Source: Sva-07 sp963717385
GTDB taxonomy: Bacteria > Actinomycetota > Acidimicrobiia > Acidimicrobiales > Ilumatobacteraceae
Direction: 5' to 3'
Assembly: GCA_963717385.1 (NCBI GenBank)
Contig: CAVQWE010000006.1
Span: 124,001 to 188,000, forward strand
Length of the DNA stretch: 64,000 bases
The position numbers and the translations under genes are program-made. This document shows positions 55,961 to 64,000 of this stretch, piece after piece. The notes under the pieces are model-generated. The model searched no databases and was not told the DNA's origin. It saw only the letters and a program-made list of their open reading frames with translations. How positions within the stretch are numbered: the first letter of the stretch is position 1; each line of letters starts with the position of its first letter.

Positions 55961-58579
55961 TCACGCGTTGGACAGCCTCGACCCCACACCGAATCGACGG
56001 TCGAGTTCCGAAGCCTCGAGCGGTCCCGACAGCAGATACCCCTGTCCGACATCGCATCCGAGCTCCTGCAACGCCGCCAATTGCGACGGACGTTCGATGC
56101 CTTCGGCAACCGAGATGACGTCGAGACCGGCGGTCAGTTGGAGGATCATCTTGGCGAGCGGCATCGGGTTGGAGTGATCGTCGAGTTCGTCGACGAATTG
56201 ACCATCGATCTTGACGATGTCGACGGGGAATTGCTGCAGGTACGACAGCGAGCAGTGTCCGGTTCCGAAGTCATCAACCGCAATGAGTACACCAAGTTCA
56301 CGTAGCGGGGCAAGGTTGTCGGTTCCCGACTCGAGCTCGCCGACCAAGACCGTCTCGTTGATCTCCAGGATCACGCAGGATGGATCGAGCTGGTGCACCT
56401 CGAGCGAACGACGGACATGCTCGACGAATTCCGGCGACCGGATCTGTTGCGCCGACACGTTCACACTCACCTGCTGGCGCCCGCGCTGCTGCCATCGCGC
56501 CGCTGCGCGGATGCTGTTTTCGAGCACCCACTTCCCGATCGGCACGATGAGGCCCGCTCGCTCGGCGATCGGAACGAATTCTGACGGACCGATCGACCCG
56601 CGGGTCGGGTGCTGCCAACGCAGCAACGCCTCGGCACCGATCACCTCGTGCGACCGCATGTCGACCATCGGCTGGAACACGAGTCGCAGCTGGTCACGCT
56701 CGATCGCCGAGCCCAAGTCGCTCCGGAACTCGAGGTGGCGTGTCGCCGTCAGCCGCATGGCGGGATCGAAGATCTTGATCTGGCTCTTGCCCGCGCGCTT
56801 CGCCTCATACATCGCAATGTCGGCGTCGCGCAGCAGTCCTGCCGTGGTCATGCCCGGTGTCGAGACCGCAACGCCGACGCTGGCGAGCACGGCGAGGTCG
56901 TAGCCGGCGAGCGACACCGGCTCGCGCATGGCATCGAGCAGCGCTTCGGCGACGTCGAGTGCTCGATCCACTCCACCCAAGTCCTCGAGCAGGAGTGCGA
57001 ACTCGTCACCGCCGAGGCGTGCAGGGGTGTCGCCATCGCCTGCCACGCGGCGGATCCGCCCGGCGATCGCACGCAGCATCTGATCGCCGACACCATGTCC
57101 GAGTGCGTCGTTGACCGACTTGAAGTCGTCGAGATCGACGAAGAGCACCACCACCGGATCGTCTTCTGGGCGAGTGACGCGCAGCGCATGATCCATCCGA
57201 TCGAGGAAGAGCGCGCGGTTCGCCAAACCGGTGAGTTCGTCGTGGAAGGCGCGGTGGCTGAGCTGACGCTCCAGGTTCCGCTGCTCGGTCACGTCCCGGA
57301 ACGTCGCGACCATGCCGTCGACCGCGTCGCCGCCGAGAAGGTTGGCGATGGTTGCTTCCATCCTGCGACGTTGGCCGTCGACTCGGACCAGGCTGGCCTC
57401 GAGCTTGACCATGTCGCCGTGCGGCAGCGCTGCAGCCTTGCGCAGCTCGACCGCTGCAGCATCACGATCGTCGCCGGCGACCAGGTCGACCAATGATCTC
57501 CCGGCCCAGTCACTTGCCCGATGACCAAGGGTGGTGGTGAGCCCCGGGCTCGCGTAGCTGATCACGCCGTGGGCGTCGACGAGCAGGACGACATCGCTCG
57601 AGTGCTCGACCATTGCGGCCAAGCGGTCCTGGCCCTTGCGTTCGGTGAGCGTGCGAACAGTGTCGACGAGGCGCCACATTCGAGTGAGCGCCAACACGAC
57701 CACGACCACAGCACACACGGCTGCGATCGTGCGCGTTGCTCGCGTACCCAGCCCGGTCATGCTCAGCGTCAGCATCACGGTCAGCGGTGTGAGGGCAGCA
57801 ACGCTGAGCCACACCACTCGCCCGAAACCGAGCATGGGCACCGCATCCGCTGTCCGATTGCGATGAGTCATCGTCGGATCGAGCGCTGCAGCGCCGATCA
57901 CCAGCGGTGGTGCGATCGTCAGCGCCGCGATCACTCCCCCGACGCCGAACGAGCCACGGAGTTCTGCGATGCTGCGCGCCACATCTGAGACCAGCAGCAT
58001 CGCGACACCGATCGCCAACAACGCTGTCGCCGGCACACGGAACCTGTTCTGGGCTGCAGTGCGGAACGCGATGGCGAGCGCCAACGCATCGAACATCGGC
58101 ACCAACACGGCCCACACACGATCGCCGAACGCCAATCCCCGATCGGCCAGGTACGGCTCGACCACGGCGAGCCACACACCGAGACCAACTGCGATGCCGA
58201 CGATGGCGGTCTCGATCGACCCCAACGAATCATCGTCCGGCGATCTCTCCTGAGACAGCATTGCGAGGGAGATCACCAGCAGCGCAGCTGCAACCAGGTG
58301 GAAGGCGTCGCTGGCGGACGGGAACGTTTCCGATCCGGCGAAGTAGAGACCCGCCCGGACCAGTTCTGCAACGGCGAGCACTCCGAGCGATCCGGCCATC
58401 AGCGACCAGGCGAGCACCCGACGGGGTTGATACGTCTTGATACCGAGCACGACCGCGCCCATCCCGATCGTCGGCGCCAGCACGCGAATCGATTCGACGG
58501 CTGTCCCGGCCGGCAGCGCGAGGTAGACGACCGCGAGCAGCGCGGCCGTAGCGATGAGGATGCGCGCGTGCATCGTCAT
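55961..58579 (-). CDS. Membrane GGDEF-EAL c-di-GMP protein with PAS domain
   Basis: An 872-residue protein. Residues 1-310 hold about nine membrane helices, a likely sensory module. A PAS domain follows (about 325-430), then GGDEF (about 440-600) and EAL (about 615-860). The cyclase site RLGGDEFALL is intact; the place of the RxxD inhibitory site reads GDGD, so product inhibition may be absent. The phosphodiesterase motifs GAEALLRW, INETVL, DDFGTGHCSLSYL and DIVKIDGQFV are intact, with AEGIE. It could make, break or sense c-di-GMP. Its position inside the pgsA-patA-pimA array is unlike M. tuberculosis. Confidence 0.95.
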   Translation of the reverse strand: MTMHARILIATAALLAVVYLALPAGTAVESIRVLAPTIGMGAVVLGIKTYQPRRVLAWSLMAGSLGVLAVAELVRAGLYFAGSETFPSASDAFHLVAAALLVISLAMLSQERSPDDDSLGSIETAIVGIAVGLGVWLAVVEPYLADRGLAFGDRVWAVLVPMFDALALAIAFRTAAQNRFRVPATALLAIGVAMLLVSDVARSIAELRGSFGVGGVIAALTIAPPLVIGAAALDPTMTHRNRTADAVPMLGFGRVVWLSVAALTPLTVMLTLSMTGLGTRATRTIAAVCAVVVVVLALTRMWRLVDTVRTLTERKGQDRLAAMVEHSSDVVLLVDAHGVISYASPGLTTTLGHRASDWAGRSLVDLVAGDDRDAAAVELRKAAALPHGDMVKLEASLVRVDGQRRRMEATIANLLGGDAVDGMVATFRDVTEQRNLERQLSHRAFHDELTGLANRALFLDRMDHALRVTRPEDDPVVVLFVDLDDFKSVNDALGHGVGDQMLRAIAGRIRRVAGDGDTPARLGGDEFALLLEDLGGVDRALDVAEALLDAMREPVSLAGYDLAVLASVGVAVSTPGMTTAGLLRDADIAMYEAKRAGKSQIKIFDPAMRLTATRHLEFRSDLGSAIERDQLRLVFQPMVDMRSHEVIGAEALLRWQHPTRGSIGPSEFVPIAERAGLIVPIGKWVLENSIRAAARWQQRGRQQVSVNVSAQQIRSPEFVEHVRRSLEVHQLDPSCVILEINETVLVGELESGTDNLAPLRELGVLIAVDDFGTGHCSLSYLQQFPVDIVKIDGQFVDELDDHSNPMPLAKMILQLTAGLDVISVAEGIERPSQLAALQELGCDVGQGYLLSGPLEASELDRRFGVGSRLSNA

Positions 58580-58642
58580 CGGGTATGTGTGTACAGGTTC
58601 GATGCTGTCTCTTCGGCAGATCGACAGGGCGACTTGATCGCC

Positions 58643-59602
58643 TCAGCCTCGCACGCTGGGGTTTTCGCCGTAGCCGGGGTCGCTCGGCCAATTCGGCTGA
58701 AACATGTGCCACTGCGATGGTGCACGCCTGATCAGCACTTCGAGTTCGTGGGCGAGCAGTTGGGTGATGCGCTGCACGTCGTCGCGAAGCCGCTTCTCGA
58801 CCCGTTCGACCGGCAATGGCGGCCTCACCCAGGCGAAATGCCCGTCGACCCGACCGGTGAAGTACACGCCGGTGGCCAAGATCGGGGCGCCGGTACGCAA
58901 CGACAACGTCGCTGGCCCACCCGGCAGCGTCGTGCGTTCACCGAAGAACTCGACCTCGGGGCCGCCGCCTTGGAGGTCGCGATCTGCCAGCAGACACACG
59001 ACGTGGTTGTCGCGCAGCGCCTTCATCACGGTCTTGCCGGCATCCGGGCCGAGCGCCACCACCTGCATGCCCAGCTTCGAGCGCAGGTCGACGAACCAGT
59101 CGAACAGCTCCGGCGGCTCGATCTTCTCGACGACCACGGTGATCTGGTGTCCCTGATCGACGATCCAACGGCCGGCCCATTCCCAGCCGCCGAGATGCGG
59201 CAGCACGAGGATGACCCCATTGCCGTGGTCGAGCGCCTCGACGATGTGCTGATAGCCGTCGACATCGAACCCTCGCTCGACCACGTCGACCGACAGTGTC
59301 GGCAACCGGAAGCTCTCGAGCCAGTAGCGAGCGTAGGAGTCGAACGCTTCCTGCACGGCTCGCCTCAGCCTCAGGCCACGCAGTGTCGGGTCGGCGCGCC
59401 GGAGATGGCGCTCGATCATCGCTCGGCGCTCGGGGCTCGCGAAGTTCGCACCGAGCCCTGCCGGGGTCACCATTCCCGCAGCGACCACCGCGGGCAGCCG
59501 ACGCGCAGCGAGGGCACCGAGGCGGTACGACGACGTGGTGGCAGCATCGAGGAGTCGACGCGAGCCGGCGACGGGGTCGAGTAAGCGATTGCGTTGGGTC
59601 AC
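58643..59602 (-). CDS. PIM acyltransferase PatA-like (LpxL/HtrB family)
   Basis: A 319-residue lipid A-type acyltransferase corresponding to Rv2611c (PatA), which acylates the mannose of PIM1/PIM2. Seen: GNGVILVLPHLGGWEWAGRW with the catalytic H...E pair in HLGGWE, KTVMKALRDNHVVCLLADRD, and TGAPILATGVYFTGR. The reading frame is open upstream into pgsA without a stop; GTG 59602 gives a length like the family's (316 in M. tuberculosis), so I start it there. The C-terminus ends MFQPNWPSDPGYG. Confidence 0.88.
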   Translation of the reverse strand: MTQRNRLLDPVAGSRRLLDAATTSSYRLGALAARRLPAVVAAGMVTPAGLGANFASPERRAMIERHLRRADPTLRGLRLRRAVQEAFDSYARYWLESFRLPTLSVDVVERGFDVDGYQHIVEALDHGNGVILVLPHLGGWEWAGRWIVDQGHQITVVVEKIEPPELFDWFVDLRSKLGMQVVALGPDAGKTVMKALRDNHVVCLLADRDLQGGGPEVEFFGERTTLPGGPATLSLRTGAPILATGVYFTGRVDGHFAWVRPPLPVERVEKRLRDDVQRITQLLAHELEVLIRRAPSQWHMFQPNWPSDPGYGENPSVRG

Positions 59603-59616
59603 GATGCTGCGATTGC

Positions 59617-60306
59617 TCAGGTGGGCCGACGGGGCACACGCTGTCCGGCGGCGCTCACTTCGTGCCACTCGACGGCTCTGACGTCGCGATCGGCGCATCT
59701 CGATCTTGGCCGCCGTGACCGGCGCGACCGCTGCCTGCCTCCAGACCTTGACGAAGCGTTGCACCGCGGTGATCGACGTGAGCACGAGCATGATCCACAG
59801 GATCGGGATCAGCAGCACCGGGAACAGCAGGCCGAGGCAGATCGCGATGATCCGCTCGGCGCGTTCCATCAATCCGCCCTTGGCATCGATGCCCAACGAC
59901 TCGGCTTTTGCCCGCTGATAGCTGATGATGCTCGACACCGCCATCACCGCGATACGGCAACAGCGCCATGTGTGGCGACTCTTCGCTGGCGAAATACCAG
60001 GCGATACCGCCGAGGAGGAGCGCGTCGGTGATGCGATCGACGGTCGAGTCGAAGAATGCGCCGCGTTGGCTGGCGGTGTCGGAAGCCTTGGCGAGCGCCC
60101 CGTCGAGCAGGTCGGGCAGCGCAGCGAGAATCACGAGGAGGAGACCGAGGCGGAGGTATCCCGGCACCGATCGCCACGGCTGCGCCGACGCCGACGAGCA
60201 TCCCGAGGATCGTCAGGTGGTCGGGGGTGAGGCCGGTCTTTCGAAGCGCGGCGCCGACCGGTTTGACGGCCTTGTCGACCGGAGTGCGGAACTTGCCGTC
60301 GAACAT
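59617..60306 (-). CDS. pgsA: CDP-alcohol phosphatidyltransferase (phosphatidylinositol synthase-like), frameshifted
   Basis: About 229 residues with at least two extra bases (near 60168 and 59953). Corresponds to PgsA1 (Rv2612c), which makes phosphatidylinositol phosphate. Seen: KFRTPVDKAVKPVGAALRKT, TGLTPDHLTILGMLVGV, then the CDP-alcohol signature PDLLDGALAKAS with GAFFDSTVDR in the second frame, and SIISYQRAKAESLGIDAKGG, LMERAERII and FVKVWRQA in the third. The signature has DGALAK where DGxxAR is usual. The final frame runs into patA; a TGA at 59617 in the adjacent frame is the likely true end, needing a third extra base. Confidence 0.88.
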
Positions 60307-60318
60307 CGAGAGCCGACG

Positions 60319-60804
60319 CTATCGCGCGTCGGCGACCAGTTCGGGGTTGTCCTCGCGAAGATGCTCGATGATGCGCCCATCGATCGCATCGACCAGGACG
60401 AGTCCGCGCTCGGCTGGCGGGTCGTCGGCCGAGTAGCAGAGCACCCTCCACGTGGGCCGGCTGCGCAGCCCGCGCCACACCTGCTGCGCGGACGAGTGCC
60501 CGACCGGGAATTCGAGCGCCTGCTGGGCCGCCACGAGGGCTTCGGTTTCGTCGACGTGCATCCGCCAACCACTCGTGATCGAGAACACCCCGACCGCCGC
60601 GAGTATCCCAGCAGCCACCAGCCAGCCGACGTTCACGATCGCCGCGTCTTCGAACGCGACGTAGACGACCACGGCGATCGCTGCGATCACGAGATACAGG
60701 ACGCCAGGCCAACGCCGACGACTGTTGTCGGGGAACTGGTACGCGCCGACGAACGCCGACGGGTCGAGGTCGGCTGGCAGTTCGTCGCGGAGATCGTCGG
60801 TCAT
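60319..60804 (-). CDS. Small membrane protein of unknown function
   Basis: A 161-residue protein I do not recognise. Two hydrophobic helices (about residues 33-52 and 58-77) are followed by a soluble C-terminal domain of about 80 residues with VWRGLRSRPTWRVLCYSAD and LVLVDAIDGRIIEHLRED. It lies between the HIT gene (10 bp) and pgsA (12 bp), so it is probably co-transcribed with phosphatidylinositol synthesis genes. No such gene stands there in M. tuberculosis as I recall it. Confidence 0.7.
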   Translation of the reverse strand: MTDDLRDELPADLDPSAFVGAYQFPDNSRRRWPGVLYLVIAAIAVVVYVAFEDAAIVNVGWLVAAGILAAVGVFSITSGWRMHVDETEALVAAQQALEFPVGHSSAQQVWRGLRSRPTWRVLCYSADDPPAERGLVLVDAIDGRIIEHLREDNPELVADAR

Positions 60805-60814
60805 CGCAGCCAGG

Positions 60815-61342
60815 CTACTGACGCTCGGCGGCCACGCTCACCCAACCCGCACGGAGTTTGGCCGCCGTGTCGACGAGCGCCTCGGGCAGGGTCTGGGTGT
60901 TGGCGATCGCCGACATGAAGTTCGAGTCGCCCGTCCATCGCGGCACGACGTGGACGTGCAGATGATCAGGCACCGAGCCGCCGGCCGGACGGCCGAGATT
61001 GAGCCCGACATTCAGGCCGTCAGGTGCGTACACCGAGCGGACCACCCGAACCGCCTGTGTGACTGTTGCCCAGAGATCGGCGGTCTCCTCCCCCGTCAGG
61101 CCGTCGAGATCGGCCACCTCGCGGTTCGGCACCACGAGGAGGTGGCCGGTGGTGTACGGAAACAGATTGGCCACCACGAAACAGGTGTCGCCGCGATGCA
61201 CGATGTGGGTCTCGGTGTCGGGGGCACCCGACTGGAGCAGGCGCGTGAACACGCTGCCCGCCTCGGGAGCATGGGCCCGCGAGCGGACGGGTGCATCGCT
61301 CACGTACGCCGACCTCCATCCCGACCAGATGCGCTCCAGCAT
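60815..61342 (-). CDS. HIT-family nucleotide hydrolase/transferase
   Basis: A 175-residue histidine-triad protein, matching Rv2613c (an Ap4A phosphorylase in M. tuberculosis). Seen: HIVHRGDTCFVVANLFPY, TTGHLLVVPNREVADLD, GLNVGLNLGRPAGGS, and the triad VPDHLHVHVVPRWTGDSNF. ATG 61342 directly follows the thrS stop (1 bp between). The longer frame to 61687 lies inside thrS. Confidence 0.93.
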   Translation of the reverse strand: MLERIWSGWRSAYVSDAPVRSRAHAPEAGSVFTRLLQSGAPDTETHIVHRGDTCFVVANLFPYTTGHLLVVPNREVADLDGLTGEETADLWATVTQAVRVVRSVYAPDGLNVGLNLGRPAGGSVPDHLHVHVVPRWTGDSNFMSAIANTQTLPEALVDTAAKLRAGWVSVAAERQ

Positions 61343-61343
61343 C

Positions 61344-63328
61344 TCAGGCCCCGAGCGCCGCCGTTTCGGCTGCAGCCACTTCCCCGAGGAACTGCTCGAC
61401 GAAGTCGGCAACGGGCACCCCGCGCTCGACCTCGCCGCCACGCGGGTTGACCCCGACCGTTCCACCAGCGACGTCGTCGTCGCCGACGACCAGGACGTAC
61501 GGGATCTTTTCGAGCTTCGCGTTGCGGATCCGCTTGCCGAGCCCGTCGTCTGCAGGCGAGGTGTCGACGCGGGCTCCAGCTGAACGGAGCGTCTCGATGA
61601 CGCCGGCGGCATACGGCTCGTGGGCCTCTGCGACGGCGAGGACCCGCACCTGCGTCGGGGCCAGCCAGGTCGGGAACGCGCCCGCATAGTGCTCGATCAG
61701 CACTCCGAAGAACCGTTCGATGGAACCGAAGAGCGCCCGGTGCAACATGATCGGCCGGTGGCGCCCGTTGTCGGCGCCGACGTATTCGAGGTCGAAACGC
61801 TCAGGGAGTTGGAAGTCGGCCTGGATGGTCGACAGCTGCCACGACCGTCCGATGGCGTCTTTGACGTCGATGTCGATCTTGGGACCGTAGAACGCAGCGT
61901 CGCCTTCCTTGACGGCGTACTCGAGACCATGAGCATCGAGTGCTTCGCGGAACGCCTCGGTGGCCTCGTCCCAGATCTCGTCGCTGCCGACGTACTTGTC
62001 GGGATCTTTGGTGGAGAGGTTGAACGTGAAGTCGTCGAATCCGAACGCGCGCAGCACCGACAGCACGAAGTCGAGCAGGCTGGCGACCTCGGTGGCCAGC
62101 TGCTCCTTGGTGCAGTAGATGTGGCTGTCGTCCTGGGTGAAGCCACGAATCCGCATCAGCCCATGCAACGTGCCGGCACGTTCGTAGCGGTACACGTTGC
62201 CGAGTTCGAACAGCCGCAAGGGCAGCTCGCGGTAGCTGCGCTGCCGACTGCGGAAGATCAAGCAGTGCATCGGGCAGTTCATGGGCTTCATGTAGTACGT
62301 GCCGTTGTCCATCTCCATCGGCGGGTACATGCCGTCGGCGTACCACTGGAGGTGACCGGACGTCTCGAACAGCTTGCCGTTGGCGAGGTGCGGCGTGTAG
62401 ACGAACTCGTAGCCGCCGTGCTCATGACGCGTCCGGCTGTAGTCCTCCATCAACTTGCGCACGATGGCGCCCTTGGGGTGCCACACCGCCAGTCCCCCGC
62501 CGAGTTCGCTCGGGAAACTGAGGAGATCGAGTTCGGTGGCCAGCTTGCGGTGGTCGCGCTTCGGCGGCTTCCTCCAACTGGTGGAGGTGCTCGGCAAGTG
62601 CCTGCTTGGACTCCCACGCGGTGCCGTAGATGCGCTGCAGCATCGGGCCCTTCTCGTTGCCGCGCCAGTAGGCACCCGACACTCGTTGCAGCTTGAAGAA
62701 GCCGAGTTTGCCGGTCGACGGAACGTGGGGGCCGACACACATGTCGACGAACGAGTCGGTGTTGCGGTAGGCGCTGATCACGCCGCCCTCGCCGACTTCG
62801 GCGGCATCGTCGTTGTCCGCTTCAGCAGATTCGACACGCTCGATGATCTCGACCTTGTAGGGCTGGTCGGCGAAGAGCTCCTTGGCCTCGGCCATCGACA
62901 TCTCCGAGCGGACGAACGGCTGATTCGCCTTGACGATCTCACGCATCTCGGCCTCGATGCGCTCGAGGTCGTCGTCGCTGAACGTCTTGGCGCTCGGGCA
63001 GCTCGAAGTCGTAGTAGAAGCCGTTCTCGATGGCCGGGCCAATCGAGAACTTCGCGCCAGGGAACAGCCGCGTGACGGCCTGCGCCATCACGTGCGCCGT
63101 CGAGTGACGCAGCACGTGACGACCCTCGGGCGTACCGGCTGTGATGATCGCCACTGTGGCACCGTCACGGAGCGCGGCGGTGAGATCGGTCTCCTCGCCG
63201 TCGACGACCGCAGCGACCGCCGCTTTCTTCAAGCCGGAGCCGATGGCGGCGGCCAGATCGAGCGCAGTGGCGTCATCGGCCAGTTCGCGTTGGGATCCGT
63301 CGGGGAGGGAGACCGTGATGTTCGACAT
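61344..63328 (-). CDS. thrS: Threonyl-tRNA synthetase, two frameshifts
   Basis: About 661 residues after removing single extra bases near 63000 and 62565. Part one: TGS domain (ITVSLPDGSQRELADDATAL), editing-domain start RHVLRHSTAHVMAQAVTRLF. Part two: FSDDDLERIEAEMREIVKAN, DMCVGPHVPSTGKLGFFKLQ. Part three: GYEFVYTPHLANGKLFETSG, MKPMNCPMHCLIFRSRQRSY with a zinc ligand Cys, motif 2 RIRGFTQDDSHIYC, motif 3 FGSIERFFGVLIEHY and a C-terminal anticodon domain. Every block is intact, so I treat it as functional. It follows plsC by 60 bp. Confidence 0.95.
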
Positions 63329-63388
63329 GCGACCGTCAGGATAGGACGAGGCGCCGCGGTCCCGACGGGTGGGTTGCGTGCCGGACGG

Positions 63389-64000
63389 TCAGTTGCCGGC
63401 GACGAGCGTGAACTCGCGCTCGACCGATGCCTGGGCGTTGACGATCCTCAGCGGGCTCGGTTCTGACACCGATGCCACACGCGCGGCCACCGTGGGCTCG
63501 GTCTCGGCCTTGGCCCCGGCATAGGTGTTGACGTAGGTCTGCCCCGTCAGCTCGCGGATCTCGAACATCACTTCGTCGATCATCGAACGCCATGCGATGT
63601 GCTCGGCGCCACGACCCCGGTACCGCTCGGGACGAATCGGTCGACCGATCTTGATCTCGCACGAACTGAACAGCTTGGGCATCTTTGCGTCGGGCGGCTG
63701 AATCTGGTCGGTACCGATGACACCGACGGGGAAGATCGGGCAGTCGAGCTTCATCGCCAACCGCGCAGCTCCCGTGCGCCCCTTGTGGAGGTTGCCGTTG
63801 CGGCTGCGAGTGCCCTCGGGGAAGATCCCGAAGAGTTCGCCGCGGCGCAGGACTTCTTCGGCCGCGTCGAGCGCTGCGGTGCTCTTGTCGCCACCGGCAC
63901 GATCGATCGGGATCATGCCCATCGCCGGGAAGAGATGCTTGGTCTTCCACGAGTCCATGTACTCGGCCTTGCCGACGAAGGAGATGTTGCGTGCCACCGT
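63389..64000 (-). CDS. 1-acylglycerol-3-phosphate acyltransferase (PlsC-like), 5'-truncated
   Basis: The frame is open to the window edge, so the N-terminus with the H(x4)D motif is outside. About 203 residues are visible. Seen: GKAEYMDSWKTKHLFPAMGM with IPIDRAGGD, the substrate-binding FGIFPEGTRSRNGNLHKGRT, and CPIFPVGVIGTDQI. PlsC makes phosphatidic acid, the precursor of phosphatidylinositol and other lipids made by genes downstream. The GTG at 63997 is probably internal. Confidence 0.9.
   Translation of the reverse strand, partial: TVARNISFVGKAEYMDSWKTKHLFPAMGMIPIDRAGGDKSTAALDAAEEVLRRGELFGIFPEGTRSRNGNLHKGRTGAARLAMKLDCPIFPVGVIGTDQIQPPDAKMPKLFSSCEIKIGRPIRPERYRGRGAEHIAWRSMIDEVMFEIRELTGQTYVNTYAGAKAETEPTVAARVASVSEPSPLRIVNAQASVEREFTLVAGN

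Noticed and set aside
58643..59947. A PgsA C-terminus fused to the PatA acyltransferase
   Set aside because: pgsA already has two frameshifts, and a third extra base near 59620 would restore a stop just before GTG 59602. Both parts have family-typical lengths as separate proteins.

Overview
The window looks like chromosomal DNA of a high-GC actinobacterium outside the Mycobacteriales, most plausibly an acidimicrobial (Ilumatobacter-like) lineage. The evidence is the GC-rich wobble positions, frequent GTG starts, ATGA/GTGA stop-start overlaps, a DUF222-HNH (13E12-type) gene, PimA and PatA homologues, decaprenyl-phospho-arabinose genes, and gene order that follows Mycobacterium tuberculosis in two long blocks. 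The presence of tgt and queA, which M. tuberculosis lacks, argues against Mycobacterium itself. The taxon is an inference. I saw no rRNA, tRNA, CRISPR array, insertion sequence or prophage.

Layout. 1-8375 (+): two tandem AftD-like (DUF3367) membrane arabinofuranosyltransferase-like genes and a polyprenol-phosphate mannose synthase-like gene. 8401-10612: a methyltransferase and a frameshifted DUF222-HNH gene. 10761-21137 (-): an 11-gene array, scpA-scpB-rluB-tyrA-aroA-HAD-ubiA-methyltransferase-dprE1-dprE2-GT4. Its distal half encodes most of decaprenylphosphoryl-arabinose synthesis, which would supply the donor for the AftD-like enzymes at the left edge. 21191-23573 (+): trpS and a MATE exporter. 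23678-32085 (-): HAD-IIA, phasin-like, tlyA, nadK, recN, pyrG, Nudix, xerD and HD, in the same order as the M. tuberculosis Rv1692-Rv1701 region. 32131-34822: DUF1015, an SSB-like gene and a Gfo/Idh/MocA oxidoreductase. 34860-64000 (-): plsC, thrS, HIT, a small membrane protein, pgsA, patA, GGDEF-EAL, pimA, lemA, htpX, DUF3048 lipoprotein, pdxS, pdxT, yebC, peroxiredoxin, ruvCAB, queA, tgt, yajC, secD, secF, apt, relA, hisS, aspS and a hotdog protein. This matches the Rv2614c-Rv2572c order with insertions.

Functionally the window combines housekeeping (DNA repair, chromosome segregation, translation, protein export, stringent response, vitamin B6, aromatic amino acids) with an actinobacterial envelope programme: phosphatidylinositol synthesis, its mannosylation and acylation, polyprenol-linked sugars and arabinosyl transfer.

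Sequence quality matters when reading this record. About 25 single-base frameshifts interrupt otherwise well-conserved genes (secD, thrS, pdxS, pgsA, htpX, dprE1, the second AftD-like gene and others). By frame arithmetic most are one extra base. This looks like uncorrected sequencing error, not gene decay. I therefore annotate those genes as whole CDSs with their frameshift positions, and treat the apparent SDR-GT and PgsA-PatA fusions with suspicion.
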